64,000 bases of DNA, from assembly GCF_000379525.1 (NCBI RefSeq), contig NZ_KB902542.1:77198-141197 (forward strand). The letters run 5' to 3'. Every line of letters starts with the position of its first letter. Position 1 is the stretch's first letter. Of the stretch, positions 62,811-64,000 are shown piece by piece. Under the pieces are notes generated by a model. That model was not told the DNA's origin. It made no database searches and saw nothing but the letters and a program-made list of their open reading frames with translations. This DNA is from Lamprocystis purpurea DSM 4197 (GTDB lineage Bacteria; Pseudomonadota; Gammaproteobacteria; Chromatiales; Chromatiaceae). The position numbers and the translations under genes are program-made.

Positions 62811-63782
62811 GTGACGATGCCCCCCAAGCCGCCCCGAGACGTGCGTCTGAACGAGCTCTTGCCGCTGGTGCGGTCCATGTTCGCCGGCACCAGTGCTTAC
62901 GCGCCCCTGATGAAAATCCCGCATACCGCGCTGCGTGCGCTGGTCCAGGGTGCGCAGGAGACCCAGCCGCGCGTCCAACCGCCGCCATTGCTGGCGGGTG
63001 CCCTGCTGTGGGTGCTGCCGACGCCGCTGCTGTTCGCCGCGATGATCGCTCTGGGGACCGGCCATCTGGACCGCTTCCTGGCCGACGCCGCGGGTTTGGG
63101 TCTGTTCATGACCGGTGCCTGGCTGACGCGGCGCGGCATCCGCGCCGCCTATGTCCGGCAGCAGCCGCGTTTCGCGCGCTTGTGGCGCTGGCCGCTCAAG
63201 ACCCTGGGTGGGCTGGCGACCGCGCTGGGTGTCGGTGTCACCGCCGCCTTCAGTGTCGGTCAGGGGCCGGCGATCAGCCTCGCCTTCGCGGCGGTCGCCG
63301 CCCTGGGTTTCCATCTGACCTACGGCTTCGAGTCGCTGGGGCGGCCGCGCGCCTTCTGGAGCGGCGATGAGCGGATGCGCAAGGTGGCCGACGCGCTGGC
63401 CGAGGCCGAGGGGCGGCTCCTGGATCTGGAGCAGACGGCGGCGGCGATGGCCAATCCGGAGCTGAAGGCGCGCGTCCTGCGGATCAGCGCCCAGGGTCGC
63501 GGCATCCTGGAGCAGATCGCGGAACGGCCGACCGATCTCTACCGGGCGCGTAAATTTCTCAACGTCTATCTAGAGGGCGTCCAGCAGGTGGCCGAGGGCT
63601 ACGCCCGCACCCACCGCCTGGCCGATTCGCGCGAACTGGAGCAGAATTTTCGCAATGTGCTGGTGACCGTCGAGCAGGTCTTCGAGGAGCAGCGCCAGAA
63701 GCTCTTGCGCACCGACGTGCTCGATCTGGACGTGCAGATCGAAGTGCTCAAGAAGCAGCTTGATCGTGAGGGGATCGCATGA
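62811..63782 (+). CDS. XpaC-like (5-bromo-4-chloroindolyl phosphate hydrolysis) protein
   Basis: A 323-residue protein from GTG 62811 (ATG 62817 is close behind). Two to three hydrophobic segments lie at ~60-165. The C-terminal half is coiled and matches XpaC (DALAEAEGRLLDLEQTAAAM, RILEQI-like GRGILEQIAERPTDLYRARKF, LNVYLEGVQQVAEGYARTHR, EQVFEEQRQKLLRTDVLDLD). XpaC is often followed by telA (toxic-anion resistance); the window shows only a repeat region after the stop, so telA may be absent or further on. Function not established. Confidence 0.82.
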   Translation: MTMPPKPPRDVRLNELLPLVRSMFAGTSAYAPLMKIPHTALRALVQGAQETQPRVQPPPLLAGALLWVLPTPLLFAAMIALGTGHLDRFLADAAGLGLFMTGAWLTRRGIRAAYVRQQPRFARLWRWPLKTLGGLATALGVGVTAAFSVGQGPAISLAFAAVAALGFHLTYGFESLGRPRAFWSGDERMRKVADALAEAEGRLLDLEQTAAAMANPELKARVLRISAQGRGILEQIAERPTDLYRARKFLNVYLEGVQQVAEGYARTHRLADSRELEQNFRNVLVTVEQVFEEQRQKLLRTDVLDLDVQIEVLKKQLDREGIA

Positions 63783-63783
63783 C

Positions 63784-63917
<134 letters not shown>

Positions 63918-64000
63918 AATAAGACGCTATCAAGAATCAAGCTCCGTAGGAGCCCGCTTGCGGGCGACGTGACCTGCCGGAATCGCGTCATTGTGCCCCC

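Overview
The window is GC-rich (roughly two-thirds G+C by eye) and its core genes fit a gammaproteobacterial purple sulfur bacterium, most likely Chromatiaceae. The supporting signs are a proteobacterial-type phosphoribulokinase (Calvin cycle), an ornithine-lipid pair (olsB/olsA-like), a nonaheme cytochrome fused to a membrane cytochrome b domain, many toxin-antitoxin genes and several dispersed palindromic repeat families. The taxonomic placement is inference. No rRNA, tRNA or CRISPR array was seen.

Layout. 1-5834: defence locus with the 3' part of a DUF1156 DNA methylase gene, two MntA-type nucleotidyltransferases, a HepT-type HEPN toxin and a large DUF499 ATPase with an N-terminal Swt1-like HEPN domain. 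5903-15931 (minus): one tightly packed chemosensory operon (MCP, CheB, CheR-TPR, hybrid CheA, CheY, Hpt-REC-REC-GGDEF, CheW, CheW-like). Its content resembles Wsp pathways that control cyclic-di-GMP. 16212-21944: T2 ribonuclease, purine permease, phosphoribulokinase and an RpfC-like hybrid kinase. 21948-23680: a 163-bp inverted-repeat element, a DUF433 antitoxin, a decayed parDE pair and an intact GNAT/DUF1778 (TacT/TacA-like) pair. 23917-26860: ornithine-lipid acyltransferases and a glycosyltransferase. 26886-30289 (minus): polysaccharide tyrosine kinase coupled to a membrane J-domain protein. 30483-32336: ilvD.

32337-38890 is a graveyard of mobile DNA. It holds a polymorphic-toxin tail with an immunity-like gene, a DUF4160/DUF2442 pair next to a good integron attC candidate, two IS91-family remnants, an IS66-like remnant, group II intron remnants, an AT-rich methyltransferase gene and several repeat families. 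One small inverted-repeat element there has a visible 8-bp target duplication.

38893-43382: a proteostasis-looking cluster (Ycf46-like AAA ATPase, CbpA, CbpM, and an EgtB/SUMF1-like protein that lacks the expected metal-binding histidines). 43598-46270: a PIN toxin pair and small secreted proteins. 47029-53372: a Type III-like restriction-modification locus (mod, DUF2281 antitoxin, res) bracketed by a perfect 48-bp inverted repeat. 53753-62491: a small membrane protein, tcdA, a PEGA/SUMF1 secreted protein, a lipoprotein, the nonaheme cytochrome, and DUF2157 and DUF4401 membrane proteins. 62664-63782: a 42-residue membrane peptide and an XpaC-family protein, followed by a hexanucleotide tandem repeat.

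The most notable observations are the HEPN/nucleotidyltransferase cassette placed inside the DUF1156/DUF499 defence locus, the inverted-repeat-bracketed Type III system with an AT-rich specificity region, the Wsp-like operon with an unusual Hpt-REC-REC-GGDEF output protein, the kinase/J-protein coupling, and the dispersed element with an 8-bp target duplication.
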